A DNA stretch of 64,000 bases. Source: Tupaia tana (taxonomy: Eukaryota > Chordata > Mammalia > Scandentia > Tupaiidae). A model generated the notes under the pieces. That model was given only the letters and a program-made list of their open reading frames with translations, was not told where the DNA came from and made no database searches. The DNA lies in the NCBI GenBank assembly GCA_026018925.1, contig JAKSZU010000005.1:18772779-18836778 (forward strand). The letters are read 5' to 3'. Position 1 is the first letter of the stretch. Each line of letters begins with the position of its first letter. Positions 53,207-63,850 of the stretch are shown piece by piece. A program made the position numbers and the translations under genes.

Positions 53207-53321
53207 GAAGATTGAAAGTGAACATGGGAAATATTTATTTAAAGCAAAGAAACTATTCCAAAGCTATTAAATTCTACCGAATGGCATTAGATCAAATTCC
53301 AAGTGTCCATAAAGAAATGAG
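53207..53321 (+). CDS. IFT88: IFT88 coding exon, residues 233-271, second TPR
   Basis: One hundred and fifteen bases, acceptor ttttaattag, donor ATGAG|gtaagt. Encodes (G)RLKVNMGNIYLKQRNYSKA then the rest of a canonical TPR (G..Y..A..Y..A..P pattern) and PSVHKEM(R). Phase 1 in, phase 2 out. Confidence 0.96.
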
Positions 53322-53491
53322 GTAAGTTTATACCATGATAGCATCTTCTGATTTTCTGTCAGTGTGTTGAACATTTTAAAGTGTTTATACAGGTATTAGA
53401 TTTATGTTATATATGTAGTATTTTGATCTGTTCCCTTAGGAGTACTTGGACACATTTGTCTAATGACAGGTTAAAGGCTAAAAGGCATAGT

Positions 53492-53754
53492 AGGGGCCAG
53501 CAGGTGGCATGGTGGTTAAGCCACTGGATTCTCACATGGTCAGCCATGGTCTGAGCCCCAGACCCAACAGCTTGAAAATGACACCAGGTGCCTGTATACA
53601 TGTGCTCAAAATCCTGAGAGGAGAGTGGAGGATTTGGGATTGCAATGCGACCATCCTCCCAGAGGGGTGCTTTCTCACTTTCCCTCTGTCTGTCTGTCTC
53701 AATCTGGTGAACACACATGCCCTATGACAAAAACCTAAAAAAAAAAAAAAAAAA
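53492..53754 (+). mobile_element. tRNA-SINE type A/B intermediate
   Basis: GGGGCCAGCAGGTGGCATGG head, CCCTATGACAAAAACCTAAA tail. Target duplication GGCATAGTA. Confidence 0.92.
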
Positions 53755-53798
53755 GGGCATAGTATGTGATCAAGTGAAATAAAACTGAGTAATTGAGG

Positions 53799-54003
53799 GC
53801 CACCAGATGGTATGGTGGCAAAAGTGCTGGATTCCCACATGGCCAACCACAGTTCAAGTCCTAGACCTGGCAGCTTGCTTTCTCATTCTCTCTCTCTCTT
53901 TATCTCTCTCTGTCTCTTTCTGGTGAGCGCACGTGGCCTATAGCAGATTTAAAAAATAATAATAGTAATGATAAATAAAATTAAATAAATAATTATAAAT
54001 AAA
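53799..54003 (+). mobile_element. tRNA-SINE type C
   Basis: AGGGCCACCAGATGGTATGG head, GGCAGCTTGCTTTCTCATTC, CTATAGCAGATTTAAAAAAT and an A/T-rich tail. Confidence 0.85.
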
Positions 54004-54096
54004 AGACAGGTAAGGGATTGAAAAAAGACAAGTAATTGATTATAAATAATTGTAAAAAAAAAAAAAAGACAAGTAATTGAAAAAAAAGACAAGTAA
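54004..54096 (+). repeat. Short tandem array of AAAAGACAAGTAATTGA
   Basis: The unit occurs three to four times with variable A-runs, adjacent to the type C tail. Confidence 0.8.
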
Positions 54097-54975
54097 TTAA
54101 TTGCAGTTAATCCTGCAAGCCAGCAGATTTAATGCCAACACAAAATCACAGTAGCAGTCCTTCAGAATATGTCAGACTCTAGAATACAAGAGTAGAAATT
54201 AAGACCTTTTATATTCTTGCTATAACTTGAGAGTGAAATAGTAAGAGGAAGGGATTATTTTTGAATCTTAGTAGAGGCAGAAGCTGGGATATTTTCTGTA
54301 ACTAAAATATTCAGGAGCAGATACAGTAAATTACCTTATTTGGTAATAAGTATGGGAACAGAGGAAGTTTCCAGGATATTTACTGATCATAATTTTCTCT
54401 AGGCACAGAACAATTTCTAGTAAAAGTTAATTTGTATATGCCACTATTCATGATCATTTGCTTTGGAATTTTGCATAATATCTTATTATTATTAGCAAAT
54501 TTATACCTTACAGAACACATTTCTTTGAGATACTTTTAACCTAGGTGAGGTCAGGAGTTTGAGTATTTTAGGAAATGGTATTAGATAGCATATGTTAAGT
54601 GCTTAATCAATAAGCAAGACTGAATTACTAGAGTAATTTAGTCAAGGGAATAATTATTGAGAATACGAATGATCCCGAAAGGTTTTATGAAGGCAGTATA
54701 CTTGAGACAGGCTAGTTAAGTGAAGAGGAGAGAAGGAATAACATTCTAGATAAAGAGAACACCATACAATGAGTTACGGAATACCTGTGATCTGGTCAGA
54801 TAATTACGAATAAACTAATTTGAGGGCTGAGAAAAGAGATCTCAGCATGACAAGACCCTGTGCATGGTGCCTCTCTGTCTCTCCCCACCTCTCTCTCTCT
54901 CATACGTGAACTCTCTATCGTGAGTTAAAAAAGAAAGAAAGATTATGCTTAGTAAAAAAAAAAAAAAAAACAGGC
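54097..54975 (+). other. IFT88 intron, mostly unique
   Basis: 54840-54960 (CTCAGCATGACAAGACCCTG..CTCTCTCATACGTGAACTCT and A-run) looks like a decayed SINE 3' half. The rest is unassigned. Confidence 0.4.
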
Positions 54976-54977
54976 TC

Positions 54978-55225
54978 AACATCACATATGCAATGTCTAG
55001 TAAAGACAGAGAGACAAAGTAGATTAGTGGTTGTCGAGGGCTGGAGGTGAGAATGGAGACTGACTGTTCATTGGCACAGGTGTTTTAATTTCAGGACAGT
55101 GGACATGGTTTAAAATAACAATATGGGTACAGGTCTATAACTATAATCACTGAATTAGATACTTAAGACAATTTAATTTTGATAGTATATGTATTACACC
55201 TTGATAAAATGTTAATAAACAAAGA
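54978..55225 (+). mobile_element. L1M 3'UTR fragment, sense
   Basis: AAGTAGATTAGTGGTTGTCG..GGGCTGGAGGTGAGAATGGA..CACTGAATTAGATACTTAAG..TATTACACCTTGATAAAATG is the usual L1M 3' end order. Confidence 0.78.
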
Positions 55226-55314
55226 AATAAAGTGAGAAGGAAACTGTGGAACGGCTGGAATTCCATAGTAAGAATTTAGATTTTTAAAGCTAATTCATGT
55301 TTATTTTTCTTCAG

Positions 55315-55546
55315 GATTAAAATAATGCAGAACATTGCAGTTACATTTATTAAGACTGGACAGTATTCAGATGCCATTAATTCATATGAGCATATAATGA
55401 GTATGGGGCCAAATCTGAAGGCAGGCTTCAACTTGATTCTTAGTTATTTTGCCGTTGGAGATCGAGAAAAAATGAAGAAGGCTTTCCAAAAATTGATTGC
55501 TGTTCCATTAGAAATTGATGAAGATGATAAATATATTTCACCAAGT
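55315..55546 (+). CDS. IFT88: IFT88 coding exon, residues 271-348, TPRs three and four
   Basis: Largest exon in the window at 232 bases; acceptor tttttcttcag, donor AGT|gtaagt. Encodes (R)IKIMQNIAVTFIKTGQYSD onward through a third TPR (QYSDAINSYEHIM) and a fourth (GFNLILSYFAVGDREKM), ending in the acidic EIDEDDKYISPS. Reading past the donor meets a stop at ~55571, as expected for intron. Confidence 0.97.
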
Positions 55547-56145
55547 GTAAGTATGGAAAAGATAGTTATATAGCCACCTTGTAATTATCTGTGTTTTTCT
55601 GATTCCAGAATGAGAAAGTTGAAATGACTTCTTGAGTTTCTACTAGATCTGTATTAATGTGTTTTGTCATTGATATATTTCCTTTGTTAATTAAACATGG
55701 CTGAGAATGAGACTCTATTGAAATGGGTGAAGATTATGGTTAAAACTGACTATCTGCACAATTTTAGTAAAAAAAAAAAAAAGCTAAAGTAGAATCTTGT
55801 TAAAAGTAATGTTGTATGTCATTCATTAAGGGTAGTATCTTGATCAAGAACACCCACCCCAAATTTGTTTTTGTTTTTTGACCTTTTAAAAGTCATTGTT
55901 GAGGAGAGAGAACCTAAAACATGTTCTAGATATGTCAACAATGAAATAAAGTTATTCCATATCCATATTCATAGAGTATAACAATACAGCTGCCAATAGT
56001 TGTATTTTCAGAAACCTAGGGAAATATTATATATATTATGTTAGGTAAAAAATTATTCAGACATAGCTATACATGAACATAAATTGGAAGGCTGTATATC
56101 AAAATAGAAATGGTAGTTTTTATATAGTTAAATTATTTTCTTCTT
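55547..56145 (+). other. IFT88 intron, unique
   Basis: No repeat or exon recognised. Confidence 0.4.
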
Positions 56146-56406
56146 TTTTTTTTTATTTTGGAGAGATTTTCGCTATAGGGCGCGTGCGCTCGCCAGACAG
56201 AGAGAGACACAGAGACAGAAAGCGAGAAATCACCCCCCGGGGGGATGATCACGCTGCAATTCCTTCTCCTCCATTCTCCTCTCGGGATCTTGGGTACGCA
56301 CGCACACGCGCCCGGTGTGAGTTTTAAGCCACCGGGTCCGGGACGCGAACCGCGGTTGACTACGTGGGAGTCCAGCGACATAGCCATTATGTTAACTGCT
56401 GGTTCC
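56146..56406 (-). mobile_element. tRNA-SINE type A (GAACC subfamily)
   Basis: GGAGAGATTTTCGCTATAGG.. to ATGTTAACTGCTGGTTCCC; target duplication AAATTATTTTCTTCTT, 16 bp exact. Confidence 0.96.
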
Positions 56407-56589
56407 CAAATTATTTTCTTCTTAATGCTTTAAAAAATATTTTCCAGATTTTTACACATAAATTATGTTATTCTGTGTATTACTTAATACTAAGTCAAAC
56501 CATATGAACTCACCTATATTTATACATAAGAATGGTATAGTATTTTCAATTTCATAGAGTTAAACTAAGCAGATATTCTAAATAGATTA

Positions 56590-56800
56590 GAAGGGTATTG
56601 TAACTTAATGGTTAGAGTATAAGCTCTAAAGCCAGATACTGAGCCCTGCTGCTGAGTTTACTCTCTTGTGCTTCATTTCCCTTAAATGGGGCTAATTTAC
56701 AATAACCTATCTTATAGTATTGTGAGGATTAAATAAATTAATGCATGTGAAATGCTTAAAATAGTACCTGGGACATAGTAAATGCAGGGTAAAGGTTAAT
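56590..56800 (+). mobile_element. MIR
   Basis: TAACTTAATGGTTAGAGTAT..AAGCCAGATACTGAGCCCTG..TATTGTGAGGATTAAATAAA..AGTACCTGGGACATAGTAAA, sense MIR. Confidence 0.88.
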
Positions 56801-56924
56801 TATTACACATTTTCATACTGAGAAAAAATAATATACACTGTGGAAAAAAATCATCTGTGTCCTTAAAGAGTATAGAGATGTGGATTGTACCAAGCAATTG
56901 ATTATTATTAAAGCATTGATTGCT

Positions 56925-57155
56925 TGCCAGAGGGTGCATGTGCTTGTCAGAGAAGAGCACCCTCCAATGGGATGTGGTCATGCCACTATATCTTTCTTCC
57001 ATTTTTCCATCCAATCTAGATGTTGGGCACACATGCATACATGGTATTTATTTATTTATTTTTTAGCCTCTGGAATTAGGATTCAAATGAGAGTTGGCCA
57101 TATGGGATCTAGCTCCCTACACACAGCACTTAATCACTGTGCTTTGGGGCCAGCC
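56925..57155 (-). mobile_element. tRNA-SINE type B
   Basis: TTGCCAGAGGGTGCATGTGC..TATGGGATCTAGCTCCCTAC..CACTGTGCTTTGGGGCCAGC; shares the CACAGC-inserted head of 35580-35812. Confidence 0.85.
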
Positions 57156-57436
57156 CAGCCATTAAAGCCTTCATATATGAGTACACATTTGTACTAACTC
57201 ACAGGTTCTTTATGTTCGGTCTTGTTCTTTCTAACTGATTCTATTAGCTATTCACAACCTGTGTTGGTTCAATGAAGAATATGATAGGAAGTCACAAATA
57301 AGAAAAAAATAAGTTCTACTTTACATAGTTTAGAAGGACTACTTTGCATTTTATGGGGATGCTGATTAGAAATTCAGGTAATTGGTGTTCATTTCTCAAT
57401 ACTTCTTTTTTCTTTTTTTCAATTTTATTTTCCCAG

Positions 57437-57507
57437 GATGATCCCCATACTAACTTAGTGATTGAAGCTATAAAAAATGATCCTCTTAGGCAAATGGAAC
57501 GTGAAAG
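57437..57507 (+). CDS. IFT88: IFT88 coding exon, residues 349-372 (last in window)
   Basis: Seventy-one bases, acceptor attttcccag, donor AAAG|gtaata. Encodes DDPHTNLVIEAIKNDPLRQM then ERE and two bases of Arg372. No sequence resembling the expected next residues (K-A-M-A-E-K..) appears before 64000, so the next intron exceeds 6.4 kb. Confidence 0.96.
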
Positions 57508-57607
57508 GTAATATTTTGGAAACTTAATAAGTAAAACTTAACAATGTAGTCATTTTTATAAAAAGGTTAAATGGCATCCTGATTGTTGCTTATAAAATTT
57601 GTTATAT

Positions 57608-57811
57608 TCAGGCCTAACCACGGTAACATGTGCTGGCTTACACTGTTCCTTAACAACTTAAGGCCTCATGAGAGGCCTAGGTTCAATTCCCAGCTCACCT
57701 TAAAAGTCTAGCATTGTAAAGTATGCCTGTAGTCACAACTACTTGGAAGTCTGAAGCAGGAAGATTGTCACATACCGAGACTGTCTCAAACAAAAAATAA
57801 AAACAAAATGA
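57608..57811 (+). mobile_element. Chimeric tRNA-like / 7SL-like SINE
   Basis: The 5' half has B-box-like GGTTCAATTCCCAG after a GGCCTCATGAGAGGCC palindrome. The 3' half reads GCCTGTAGTCACAACTACTT then GGAAGTCTGAAGCAGGAAGA..GAGACTGTCTCAAACAAAAA, the right end of an Alu/7SL RNA-derived unit with its middle deleted. The only 7SL-like element seen. Confidence 0.65.
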
Positions 57812-58227
57812 TAAACATGTTATCTTTAATATATTTCTTGAATAGTGCTATTGTTTCACTATTTCTATATTTACTGAATTCTCTTTCCTCCTTCAAAATA
57901 ATCCCAGTCCTCATACTGATCCCAATTACTCTTAATGTATTATTCTAGGGCTCCCTTTTCCTCTGCATTTTGTGCAGTATTAGAATTTTGTTTATATTAC
58001 CTTTCTTTCAAAAATTATGTCTATGCATTTTTGTCCTACTTCCCAAGTAAATGTAACTCTGTAACAGACAGAATTCTATTTCATTTATCTCTTCCTCTAA
58101 TATGGTACTACATCGTTTTCTATTTACAATATTTCTGACAGCAAATGTGATTTTTCTAACACCAACTATCAATATCCAATTCTCTGGACAAAAATTGAGT
58201 GTTCAAGAATTCTGTGAAATTCTGACG

Positions 58228-58935
58228 CTACACAGAGTTAGCATAAATCCCATAGGTTAAGGGTTAAATTCTACAGGACTGCCTTACCCACCCCCCCATT
58301 GCAGAAGCCAGTTACAAGTCTGAGCCTCCTATACCTTACCGCTGAGTCACCTGCTATAAATCAGGGAGTTCCCATCATCCCTTCCTCAGGTATGATTTTC
58401 TAGAATAGCTCACAAAACTCAGGAGAACACTCACTCACATTTACCACTGTTATAAAGGATATAACTCAAAAACAACCGGATGGAAGGGATACATAGTGCA
58501 GGGTATATGGAGGTGCACCACCTTCTCAGCACCTCTCTGTGTTCACCAATGTGAAAGCTTTCTGAACCCTGTCACTTAGGTTTATATGGAGGTTCTGTTA
58601 TATAAGCATGATTGATTATATCATTGGTCATTGAAGTTAATCTCCGTCCCTTCTCCCCCTACCTGGAGGTTGGGGAGATAGGGCTAAAAGTTCCAACCCT
58701 CTAATCACATGGATGACTCCTCTGGAAACCAGTCCCCTTCTTGAAGCTTTCTAGGGGCCACCAAGAAGTCACCTCATTTGCATAACCATAGCATAAAGGT
58801 ATTGTCAAGAGGGACTTGTTATGAATGACAAAAAACACTTCTGTGACTCAGAAAATTCCAAGAGTTTTAGGTCTGTTCGGGAGCCTGGATGAAGGTCAAA
58901 TATATTTGTTATTACAGTACAACTTGACAGGTGCC
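58228..58935 (-). mobile_element. ERV-L (MLT2-like) solo LTR, antisense
   Basis: TTGCAGAAGCCAGTTACAAG..CTAGAATAGCTCACAAAACT..CCTCTGGAAACCAGTCCCCT..CACCTCATTTGCATAACCAT..GAAAATTCCAAGAGTTTTAG follows MLT2-type LTR order; no internal viral genes. Confidence 0.75.
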
Positions 58936-59034
58936 TAGTCTATGCCAAGTATGGTTTGAAAGTTTTAATATTTACTGAATGTGTAATAGGATTATTAATA
59001 ATATATCACATGATGGTGAGTCCTTAATCTTTTT

Positions 59035-59650
59035 TTTAATTATGATAAAATACACATAACATAGAATGTGTTATCTTAACCATTTTTAAGTGTACAGTTC
59101 AGTAGTGTTAAACGTACATTTACATTGTTGTATAACCAACCTCCAGAACTTTATTCATAAAACTTAAACTCTGTGTCCTTTAAACAACTTCAATCCTTAA
59201 TCCTTGGCAACTATCATTTTCTTTCTGTCTCTATAATTTGAGGTATCTCATGAGTGGACTCATGCAGCAGTTTTTTGTGACTGTCTAGTTACGTTTAGCA
59301 CAGTTTCCTCATGTTGCAGTATGTGTTAGAATGTTCTTTCCTTTTATGGGACCAGCAGTTGGCATAATGGCTATGTTGCTGGACTCCCACGTAGTCGAAC
59401 GCAGTTCAAGTCCTGGACTTGGTGGCTTAAACTCACGCCGGGCACACGTGCAGCGTGCCCAAGATCCCGAGAGGAGAATGGAGGAGAAAGGATTGCGGCA
59501 TGGCCATCCTCCCTGGGGAGTGATTTCTCGCTTTCTGTCTCTTTGCTTCTCTCTATCTTTCTGGCAAGCCCACGCGCCCTATAGCAAAATCCTCTCCACA
59601 AAAAAAAAAGTTCTTTCCTTTTAAGGCTAAATAATAGTTTGTTGTATGAA
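59035..59650 (-). mobile_element. L1 3'UTR/ORF2 end, antisense, split by a SINE
   Basis: ATGATAAAATACACATAACA..CCATTTTTAAGTGTACAGTT..TGTTGTATAACCAACCTCCA; resumes after the SINE at 59611 with AAGGCTAAATAATAG. Confidence 0.83.
59348..59608 (+). mobile_element. tRNA-SINE type A nested in L1
   Basis: GGGACCAGCAGTTGGCATAA head, CTATAGCAAAATCCTCTCC, A-tail; target duplication GTTCTTTCCTTTTA. Confidence 0.95.
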
Positions 59651-59804
59651 CAGAGTGTCATTAATCTTCTTAATATTCTGTTGTATGGATACAGTGTCAT
59701 TAATCTTTAGGAAGTAGTTTAACGTTAAAAATAAAAGTGAGGGCATAGTTTAATGTTAGGCATAGTTTAATGTTATACATAGTTTAACATGAAAAATAAA
59801 AGTA
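59640..59804 (+). repeat. Two short local tandem duplications
   Basis: GTTGTATG..GTGTCATTAATCTT occurs twice (59640-59708) and GCATAGTTTAATGTTA about three times (59744-59790). Confidence 0.8.
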
Positions 59805-60045
59805 GGTGGCATAGTGGTTAAAGCATTGAACTCCCATGTGGTTGACAATGGTTCAAGTCCCAGACTCAGTGACTTGAAACTCAGGCCAGGCATGTATGCA
59901 TATGTGCCCAAAATCCTAAGAAGAAAATGGAGGAGAAGGGATTGTGGCATGGCCACTCCCCCTCCCCCTGGGAGGGGGGCAATTTCTCTCTTTCTCTCTT
60001 GTCTCCAGCAAGTACATGTGCCCTATAACAAAAATCTAAAAATTT
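59805..60045 (+). mobile_element. tRNA-SINE type A, slightly 5'-truncated
   Basis: AGGTGGCATAGTGGTTAAAG head, GGTTCAAGTCCC B box, CCCTATAACAAAAATC tail. Confidence 0.87.
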
Positions 60046-60883
60046 TTTTTTAATTTTAAAAATTATACTTCTGTGAAGAAGTAGATATACCTTTTACTTT
60101 TACTGTTCTTCCCACTAGGTACAACTAAAAGCCTTAGAAATTGTATATAAACCAACTATAGGAAGAAAGGTAGAAAGAGGAGAACAGGTTGGCAAGGGGC
60201 CTTGGAACTGAGCCATAGCATAGTTGTGTTTTCCCCCTCATACATCCCAGACTTGGAACTGAAAGAAGCTGGAAAAAAAATAAAGCCTCAAGAAAAGCCT
60301 GCCTTCTCTAGCTAAAGGACCGGGAAAAAAACTAGCAAGACAGAAAATGTTTGGATAAGTATCACAGAAAACTGGCCATACCCGCACATCAACCAGCAAA
60401 AGCTAAGTGTGAAGCCCAGACTAGAATCTCACCCTTGCAAAACTTGAGAACACATCTAACACCCCAGCAGGGTGGTGTCAGAGAAGGCCAAGGAGAGAGC
60501 CAGAACTTATATCCCTAAAGGCTATAAAGAACTCCCAGTCCTCTGATGAGAGTGGATCACACATAAGGACCCTGGCATTCTACTCCCACCTAGCAGTAAT
60601 GCACTCTCTTTCCTTCTCCTAGGGTCAGAGGAGGTTTAGTGAAGAGTCAGGGCTTTAATCATTATTCATTGGTAACGAGGTTCCCCACCATGGTCTCAGT
60701 CAAGACCATGTGGGAAGCAGTAACTTCTCTGTTTAGCAGAAACATGCCTGCCTAGCTGCTTTGGATATGAAAGGAGGCCCTATACTTCTACATTTACCTG
60801 GTAATATCTTTCCTTCTCCTGCTGGAGTGGTGTCAAGAAAACCAGCTAAAACATAAGACAAATAAAAGGTCTCATAATGTGGG

Positions 60884-61082
60884 GACCACCAGGTGGCATG
60901 GTGGTTAAGGCACTGGACACTCCCACATGGCTGACCACAGTTCGGATCTGGACCTGGTGGCTTGCTTTCTTACTTTTCCTCCCCCCACCCCACCCCCGTA
61001 TGTGTGTGTGTATCTGGTCAAATTAAAATGAATGAATGAGTAAATAAAATTAAATTTAAAAAATACTTACTTTAAAAACAAA
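60884..61082 (+). mobile_element. tRNA-SINE type C nested in L1
   Basis: GGGGACCACCAGGTGGCATG head, CTGGTCAAATTAAAATGAAT tail; target duplication AAAGGTCTCATAATG. Confidence 0.94.
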
Positions 61083-61205
61083 GGTCTCATAATGAAAAAT
61101 GCCCACATTTCCATCAGAAATCACTTGTCACACCAGGAACAGAAAGATCTCAATCTGCATGGAAAAAAGATAATTAATGCATGCCATTATTAAGATGACA
61201 AAGAT

Positions 61206-61462
61206 GGGGACCAGGAGATGGTGTCACGGTTATATCACTAGGCTCCCATGTAGTTGATTGTGGTTCAAGTTCCAGACCCAGTGGCTTAAAACTTATGCCG
61301 GGTGTGTGTGGATGCATGCCCAAAATCCTGAGAGGAGATTGGAGAAGAAGGAATTGTGGCATGGCCATATCCCCTGGGGGATGCTTTCTTGCTATCTGCC
61401 TCTCTCTGCCCCGCCAGTGAGCACATATGCCCTATAACAAAAATCTCTCTTTAAAAAAAAAA
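61206..61462 (+). mobile_element. tRNA-SINE type A nested in L1
   Basis: GGGGACCAGGAGATGGTGTC head, CCCTATAACAAAAATCTCTC, A-tail; target duplication ATGACAAAGATG. Confidence 0.93.
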
Positions 61463-61529
61463 ATGACAAAGATGTTAGAATAATCTGACAGATCTATAAA
61501 GAGCAACCATGAGGAACTTTCCAGAATGC

Positions 61530-62910
61530 TTGGTCAGAAGCTGAGGAGTGGAGACTGCCAGATCTGCACACAGCTACGTGCGCTTTCCCGCTCCCTCATG
61601 CCAGCCTCAGCCCACTCATTGGCTATAGGAAATCGTGAAGACAGTACTTACTATGATGTTATGGGGGGGATCAAACCCAGTGCCACCCAGGAATAATTGA
61701 AGAAGGAATCTGGCCTTGAAGTACCACCCTGATAAGAATCCAAATGAAGGCAAAAAGTTTGAACATATTTCTCAAACTTTCAAAGTTCTCTGTGATGTGA
61801 AGAAAAGGGTTATATGACAAAGGAGGAGAGCAGGCAATAAAAGAGGGTGGAGCAGGTGGTAGTTTTTGCTCCCCAGTAGACATCTTTGATATGTTTTATG
61901 GAGGAGGAAGGATGCAGAGAGAAAGAAGAAAAAAATGTTGTGCATCAGCTATCAGTAACCTTAGAAGACTTATATAATGGTGCAACAAGAGAGCTGGCCC
62001 TGCAAAAGAATGTGATTTATGACAATGTGAAGGCTGAGGTGGTAAGAAAGGAGCAATAGAGTGCCGTTCCAATTGCCAAGGTACTGGAATGTAAATAAGA
62101 ATTCATCAGATAGGACTTGACTTGAAGTGGTTCAGCAAATTCAATCTGTATGCATGGAATGCCAAGGCCATGGGTAGCGGATCAGTTCTAAAGATAGGTA
62201 TAAAAGTTGCAATGGATAGTTCAAGAGGAGAAGATTCTACAAGTTAGTATTGACAAAGGCATGAAAGATGGCTAGAAAATAATATTCCATGATGAAGGAG
62301 ACCAAGAACCAGGACTGGAGCCAGGAGATACTATTATTGTATTAGATCAGAAAAATGCTGGTTTTACTTGACGACAAGACAACTTTTTAATGTGTATGGG
62401 CATAGAGCTGGTTGAAGCATTATGTGGCTTCCAAAAGTCATTTTCCACCTTTGACAACCGAACTATAGTCATCACCGCTAATCCAGTCAGATTGTCAAAT
62501 ACGGAGATATCAAGTGTGTGTTAAGTGAAGGCATCCCAATTTATTGTAGGCCATATGAAAAGGGTCAACTAATCATCAAATTTAAGGTAAACTTCCCTGA
62601 GAATGGCTTTCTGTCTCCTGATAAACTCTCTGCTGAAAAATTTCTACATGAGAGGAAGGAAGTAGAAGAGCCAATGAAACGTATCAGGTATATCTGGTGG
62701 ACTTTGATCCAATCAGGGAAGATGGCACCACTACAATGGAGAAGCATATGAGGATGTGAACATTATCCTGAGGTGGCGTTCAGTGTCAAACCTCTTAATG
62801 GGACCGGAAAATAACATACTACTGGCATTTTATATGCAGTAGTGAATGAGTGAAGGACTGTAATCATAGTATATATGCTCACTACTTGCTATTGTTTTGG
62901 GGGTATTTTT
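61530..62910 (+). pseudogene. DNAJA1: DNAJA1 (HDJ2) processed pseudogene
   Basis: Intronless, decayed copy of the type I Hsp40 co-chaperone DNAJA1, which activates Hsp70 through its J domain. 5'UTR-like sequence precedes a start codon changed to ATC (61632). J-domain text remains, including YHPDKN at ~61718. The Gly-rich linker (YGGGRMQRE) lies near 61898. The zinc-finger cysteine region is shortened, with several CxxCxGxG cysteines and frame lost near 61985-62160. The C-terminal region ([33 protein letters not shown]) persists in pieces. The end GEAYED then QCQTS stop at 62796 keeps the CaaX box. Multiple stops and frameshifts. 3'UTR continues (GGCATTTTATATGCAGTAGT) and is cut by SINEs, resuming near 63403. 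Non-functional. Confidence 0.93.
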
Positions 62911-62971
62911 GTGTGTGCATTTGCACACACAGGCACATGCATCACTCACACATCTTTTGTTTTTAATGAAT

Positions 62972-63231
62972 TTTTTTTTCTTTTTTCAGAGGTTTTTGCT
63001 ATAGGGCACGTGCGCTTGCCAGAAAGACAGAGACAGAGAGACAGAAAGTGAGAAATCACCCCCCAGAGGGGATGGCCATGCCACAATCCCTTCTCCTCCA
63101 TTCTCTTCTCGGGATCTTGGGCACGCATGCATATGCGCCCGGCGTGAGTTTAAGCCACCGGGTCAGGGACTCGAACCGTGGTTGACTACATGGGAGTCCA
63201 GCAACATAGCTATTATGCTAACTTCTGGTCT
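62972..63231 (-). mobile_element. tRNA-SINE type A in the DNAJA1 pseudogene 3'UTR
   Basis: AGAGGTTTTTGCTATAGGGC.. to ATGCTAACTTCTGGTCTC; target duplication TGTTTTTAATGAATT. Confidence 0.94.
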
Positions 63232-63245
63232 CTGTTTTTAATGAA

Positions 63246-63402
63246 TTCTTTTATATAACTTATTTATTTTAATTTTACCAGAGAGGGACAGTGAGAGAGA
63301 GAGAGGGAAAGTGAGAAAGCACGCTGCCTGGTCTGAGACTCGAAACATGGTTGGCCCTGTGGGAGTCCTGTACCCTTAACCACCACGCCACCTGCCGGCC
63401 CT
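63246..63402 (-). mobile_element. tRNA-SINE type C
   Basis: AATTTTACCAGAGAGGGACA..CCACCTGCCGGCCC; TGCTATTGTTTT lies at 62889 and again at 63401, so this copy split the DNAJA1 3'UTR first. Confidence 0.9.
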
Positions 63403-63454
63403 GCTATTGTTTTTTTTTTTTTTTTTTTTTTTAATATTAATTATAGTAAAATTG

Positions 63455-63806
63455 AAAAACTTCTACAAGGCTAATAAAAAAGAAGGTACAAATTACCAAT
63501 ATCAGGAATAAAATGAGCTATCACTACAGGTATCATTGTAGGCATCATTAGGATAATAAAGAAATACTGGAAACTGGGACCAGCTTTTTTCTCAAACAAA
63601 AAGCTCAACAAACTAGGAATAGAGAGGAAGTTCCTCGATCTGATAAAGTCTATCTATGAAAACCCACTACTGATGTCATACTAATGGTAAAATACTGATT
63701 GCTTTCCACTTAAGATCAAGAATAAGATAAGGATATGTACTTTCATCAATTCAACATTGTGGTAGAGGTTCTAGCAATTGTTCTAATTTTTGGTAGTTAG
63801 GCAAAA

Positions 63807-63850
<44 letters not shown>

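Larger units (their letters stand above)
60062..61525 (+). mobile_element. L1 5'UTR region, sense, with two SINE insertions
   Basis: GTACAACTAAAAGCCTTAGA..TGGCAAGGGGCCTTGGAACT..GGAACTGAAAGAAGCTGG.. and, after interruptions, AAAAATGCCCACATTTCCAT..GATGTTAGAATAATCTGACA match the 5' region of L1MA/MB-type elements. Confidence 0.75.

Noticed and set aside
62518..62751. 77-codon ORF resembling DnaJ C-terminal domain
   Set aside because: Part of the DNAJA1 processed pseudogene, which has stops and frameshifts on both sides.
62911..62930. GTGTGTGCATTTGCACACAC palindrome as a regulatory dyad
   Set aside because: It is a simple GT/AC dinucleotide mirror in a low-complexity stretch; arms are only 9 bp.
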